Source of the DNA: Hyalella azteca
Taxonomy: Eukaryota; Arthropoda; Malacostraca; Amphipoda; Hyalellidae
Length of the DNA stretch: 64,000 nucleotides
NCBI RefSeq assembly: GCF_000764305.2
Contig: NW_025931927.1
Coordinates: 515,151-579,150 of the forward strand
Reading direction: 5' to 3'
Shown here: positions 60,901-64,000 of the stretch, one piece after another
Position numbering within the stretch: position 1 is the first letter of the stretch
Layout of the letters: every line of letters starts with the position of its first letter
Made by a program: the position numbers and the translations under genes
Notes under the pieces: model-generated
What the model saw: only the letters and a program-made list of their open reading frames with translations
What the model was told of the DNA's origin: nothing
Databases searched by the model: none

Positions 60901-63479
60901 AGTTCATATCAAGTTCTCAAACGACTAATGTGCCAGCCCTCAGAAATAGCTTTATCTCGTCCAACATTAACATCGCTGCCATATGTCCTTTTTTATATAA
61001 TCCTACACTAATTAATATTTTAGCCCATAACGCCTGACACAATTACGCCCTAAGCGCCCTAAACCGCAAAATAATATCTGAAGGAGCTGGTGTTTTTCTG
61101 CCACTATTTGTAACTAATTCCTCGATTTATAAACTCTCATTTTCTAGGTTATAAACACGGGTACATTTTCTCTAATAACGCGAATCGTAGAACTGTTATC
61201 GGAGAAAAATACGTTCATACCAGAATTTTTCTATTAATGGTTTGTCGACTCTTTCTCGGTGAGCAAAAACCTGTAGTTCTTTAATATATCATAATTAATA
61301 ACACAAATAAAGAGCCATCTATGACACATACAAAAATTAATCATGCGTTATATTGGTCTTTGATCGACTACCGAAATTAATATATCGGCGCTCGATAGAC
61401 GGTTACTAAACAGGTTTATGACATTTATTTTTAGCAGCAGGATTTACTTGGTTATGTTGTTCACGCTGTGCGCTTCTGGTGTGGCCTCCATGCCCCCAGG
61501 CACATAGTTCCTTATTGATGTCATTATCCACATTAAAGTTTCTTAACAGTTTCTTATTAATGACACTTTAATTAAAGAAAAGGCCTCCAGTGACTTGCCT
61601 CCTAAGTATTGCTGTCGTTGACGGCTCCTACAGACAGTTGCTGCAAAAATGTTCTCGAAACGTTCCCTGCAGTTTACCTTCAAATACTCTCTTAAATTTT
61701 GATCAATTATTTCCATAGCGGCACTCAACGACCGTTCCAAGCATCTTCATCAATTAACAGAATATAACCGGCTTTTATTACCGAATTTTACCGAAATTTC
61801 AGGTTAGCACTATCGATTTATTCATTTGCAACAAAATCAATTCCTGTCTGATGATTTGCAGCTTCTGAAACAATGTTCGGTGAAGAGTCTCCTCAGCATT
61901 ACATTCTTCACTGACTGGATTTCCCATCAAGAGGGCTTCAATTTATAAACAATTCTCATTATAAGTAGGACCTTTCTTTGCGTCATGTCGGTTTTCTTTG
62001 ATTCATTGCATAATTCAATTAGAGACTCTTTACTCGAATAATAAACCTTATTTATACGAAACTGATTTAAAACATTTCTCAAAACTATTGAAAAACGTTG
62101 ATCGATATGAACAATTAATACTCGTAAACAACTCATGCGTGTACGTTATGTTCTGCTTTACAAGTCTCTCTGCTTCTAAAACGCCTCACAGCGAAATTGA
62201 AAGCTCTGCACTTTTATCCTGAAAATTGTTGATTTTGCTGTGAAAGAGAGAAAGTAAGCGAATGAAGATTATGCGAAAGAAAAAAACACTTCCTGTGAAT
62301 TGTGATAATCTCGAGCAACACATGAAAATGGAGAAAAAGCCTTAATGGAGGAAAAGCTTCCATAAAGGTTAAAGTAAACGGCAATAATTTAAATTTATTT
62401 AAGTTATTTAATATCAATTATAAACTATTCTAAGCTGGGCCTTTAGACCCACCAAATCGGCCTCCATGCTGTCACTGATATCGCAAAGTTCAATGCAGAG
62501 CCGTATTGACGAATCGTTTATGGATTCTCTGTTGCCACACTCTAAAGTCATCACCGCGAAGGTAATCAAAATCAAATCGCCAACAAATAACATTTCATGT
62601 CCACCTACCATCAATAATACTTTTCAGCGCTGTTTGTGGGTCTACTAGCATTTGCAGGTTCTTACAGAGATATGAAATCATTTAACGTTGTATATCGTAA
62701 AAATTAGATTTACACGAGGAAATTTAAGCGAATGTCCTCTACTTTTTCAGCGTTTCCAGTAAATTATATTCAGCGTTTCCAGTATAAATTATATAACATA
62801 ATTATATTTTAAATATACTAGATGAGGATTTAAGGATTAAATGGAGCTCTTGCAAAATATCGTTGTTGTGAGCCCCTGCTGTCGCAATACAGTCATTTGA
62901 AGGGACTTGAATAATTATAGGCAAATAATCTTTCTTCAATTACTGTGTATAAAATACTTGGAGCTTGCAAGGCCTTCGAAAAAATCTAGTGATGCCGGAA
63001 ATATTTATTTACGCTAAAATCAGTCAAGCCATTTAACTTCTGTGAGATGAGCTGGCTTTGCACACATTTAGGATCAGATATATGGGTGAAAACTTCTTAT
63101 TTTAATTCACGTATATAAATTTAATATCTAGATTTCGTACGTGTTTGCTGGGTTCGAAGATAAAACAGAAGTTTTTTCAGCAATAGTTTCTTCGCCGAAT
63201 AATCTCTCCGTCTCGTGAGACATAGCAATCGTTTCGCGTCTCGCGCGAACACACTGAACGTGTGTTCAGTGTTCAGAAACGGTAACAAATATTTAATTTT
63301 CAATGTATTCTCATTTATTATATACAATTGTACCCAGTTACAATGAGCGCAACCTTGGTTCATGATTGATTATTTGCAGGCAATATCCCTAAACATTGAA
63401 TTGCCTGCGAAGTTACGTAAAGATAAATTAAGCTTCGCGATTCTTTTAGTCAACTAATGAAATTTGTGTTTATTTACAG
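54610..63479 (+). other. Intron 3 of the synaptotagmin-like gene (phase 2, 8.9 kb)
   Basis: The intron starts with GTAAGT inside a decayed tandem array of splice-donor copies (about 54610-54960) and ends at TTTATTTACAG. No exon is needed between exons 3 and 4, because the C2A domain continues directly from DPYVK to LVLMPD. A CpG-richer patch at about 57245-57450 follows the possible acceptor CCCCGCAG but gives no recognisable peptide. The rest is AT-rich with nothing recognised. Confidence 0.75.
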
Positions 63480-63573
63480 ACTTGTGCTGATGCCCGACGA
63501 GCGGCGATGCCTGCAGACGCGGCGGAAACAAAACACATGCAACCCGAGATACGACCACACATTCGCCTTCATG
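63480..63573 (+). CDS. Synaptotagmin-like C2 protein, exon 4 (C2A middle part; gene continues past window)
   Basis: After acceptor TGTTTATTTACAG the frame completes Lys995 (AA+A) and continues LVLMPDERRCLQTRRK, then NPRYDHTFAFM (to residue 1026). This is the expected C2 order: DPYVK followed by a strand with LxPD, a QT(K/R) segment and NPxxxxTFxF. In synaptotagmin-1 C2A the equivalent polybasic strand is lysine-rich; here it is arginine-rich. I place the donor at ATG|GTGGGT (63574), which keeps 1026 whole codons. A second GT at 63578 (GTATTT) would shift the exit phase, and the next exon lies outside the window, so the exact end is uncertain. The rest of C2A, including the second Ca2+ loop, and any C2B domain are not visible. 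This exon is only 94 bp, and it was found by matching phase and the C2 pattern. Confidence 0.85.
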
Positions 63574-64000
63574 GTGGGTATTTCGCGGCCATACCGTACG
63601 AAGTGTTAGCCATAATAATAGGCTCACGGCGTGAAGATTAAATACAACACAAAACCGTTATTGGTGTCTTAAGTCTTCAATTCTGAGTGCTTCATCAAAT
63701 CGAATCATTTTTTAATAAATTGCTTCAGACATTAGAGTTTATGTACGCATAACTTGATATGATTGATAGCAAACAAACAGTCGTAGTTGCGATGCCAGTT
63801 TGTGTTGTCAGTTTCCGACGCGTATGTTAAAGCGACATAAGCAAGTATATATATAAAGCGGCGTCGAATGCAACCGGTTTAGCCAGAACTGAAAACGTTC
63901 AAAAATTGCCAACCGATATGACGGATACCAGGAAACCAATATTTTTTTTAATTCGATTATTTCAAAATCATATGGTTCCCCTCCTCCTCGGCTAAAAAAT
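63574..64000 (+). other. Start of intron 4, cut by the window edge
   Basis: This is AT-rich non-coding sequence after the GTGGGT (or GTATTT) donor. Nothing else is recognised before the window ends, so the next C2 exon lies further right. Confidence 0.6.

Overview
The window looks like AT-rich nuclear DNA from an animal, most likely an arthropod. Coding regions are split by introns of 8-19 kb with canonical GT/AG borders. The intergenic and intronic DNA carries Tc1/mariner-type elements, a 5'-truncated LINE family and many mini- and microsatellites. No bacterial operons, rRNA, convincing tRNA or CRISPR arrays were seen. The exact taxon cannot be fixed from the sequence; a crustacean or insect is a guess from the transposon types.

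One gene can be supported with high confidence, on the + strand. It is a large synaptotagmin-like C2-domain gene whose first coding exon starts at 24519. Four exons can be chained (24519-26986, 45791-46074, 54378-54609, 63480-63573). The intron phases match at every junction (2, 1, 2), giving 1026 codons with no stop, and the gene runs off the right edge inside its first C2 domain. The first 917 residues are a long, mostly disordered basic/serine-rich region with many R-R-x-S sites and a triplicated SPLxPRR motif. They are followed by a PELYK linker and a divergent C2A whose first Ca2+-loop aspartate seems to be replaced.

Layout: 1-24 kb is upstream DNA. It contains a small minus-strand ORF with a convincing signal peptide (3539-3715), a trinucleotide microsatellite (6.6 kb), a LINE fragment (13.5-14.0 kb), a CpG-rich island (18.45 kb), a 27-bp minisatellite (19.7-20.1 kb), a decayed mariner copy with inverted ends (21.8-22.4 kb), a 34-bp minisatellite (22.6 kb) and a 355-bp inverted-repeat element (23.0-23.4 kb). 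Intron 1 (27.0-45.8 kb) carries a second array of the same 34-bp repeat, 24- and 25-bp minisatellites, a fold-back insertion and a Tc1-like MITE. Intron 2 (46.1-54.4 kb) carries a 24-bp minisatellite, a LINE tail expanded into a pentanucleotide array, and a second LINE 3' end. Intron 3 (54.6-63.5 kb) starts with the most unusual structure in the window: the end of the C2A exon together with its 5' splice site is repeated about six more times in decayed form, leaving six GTAAGT motifs within 300 bp.
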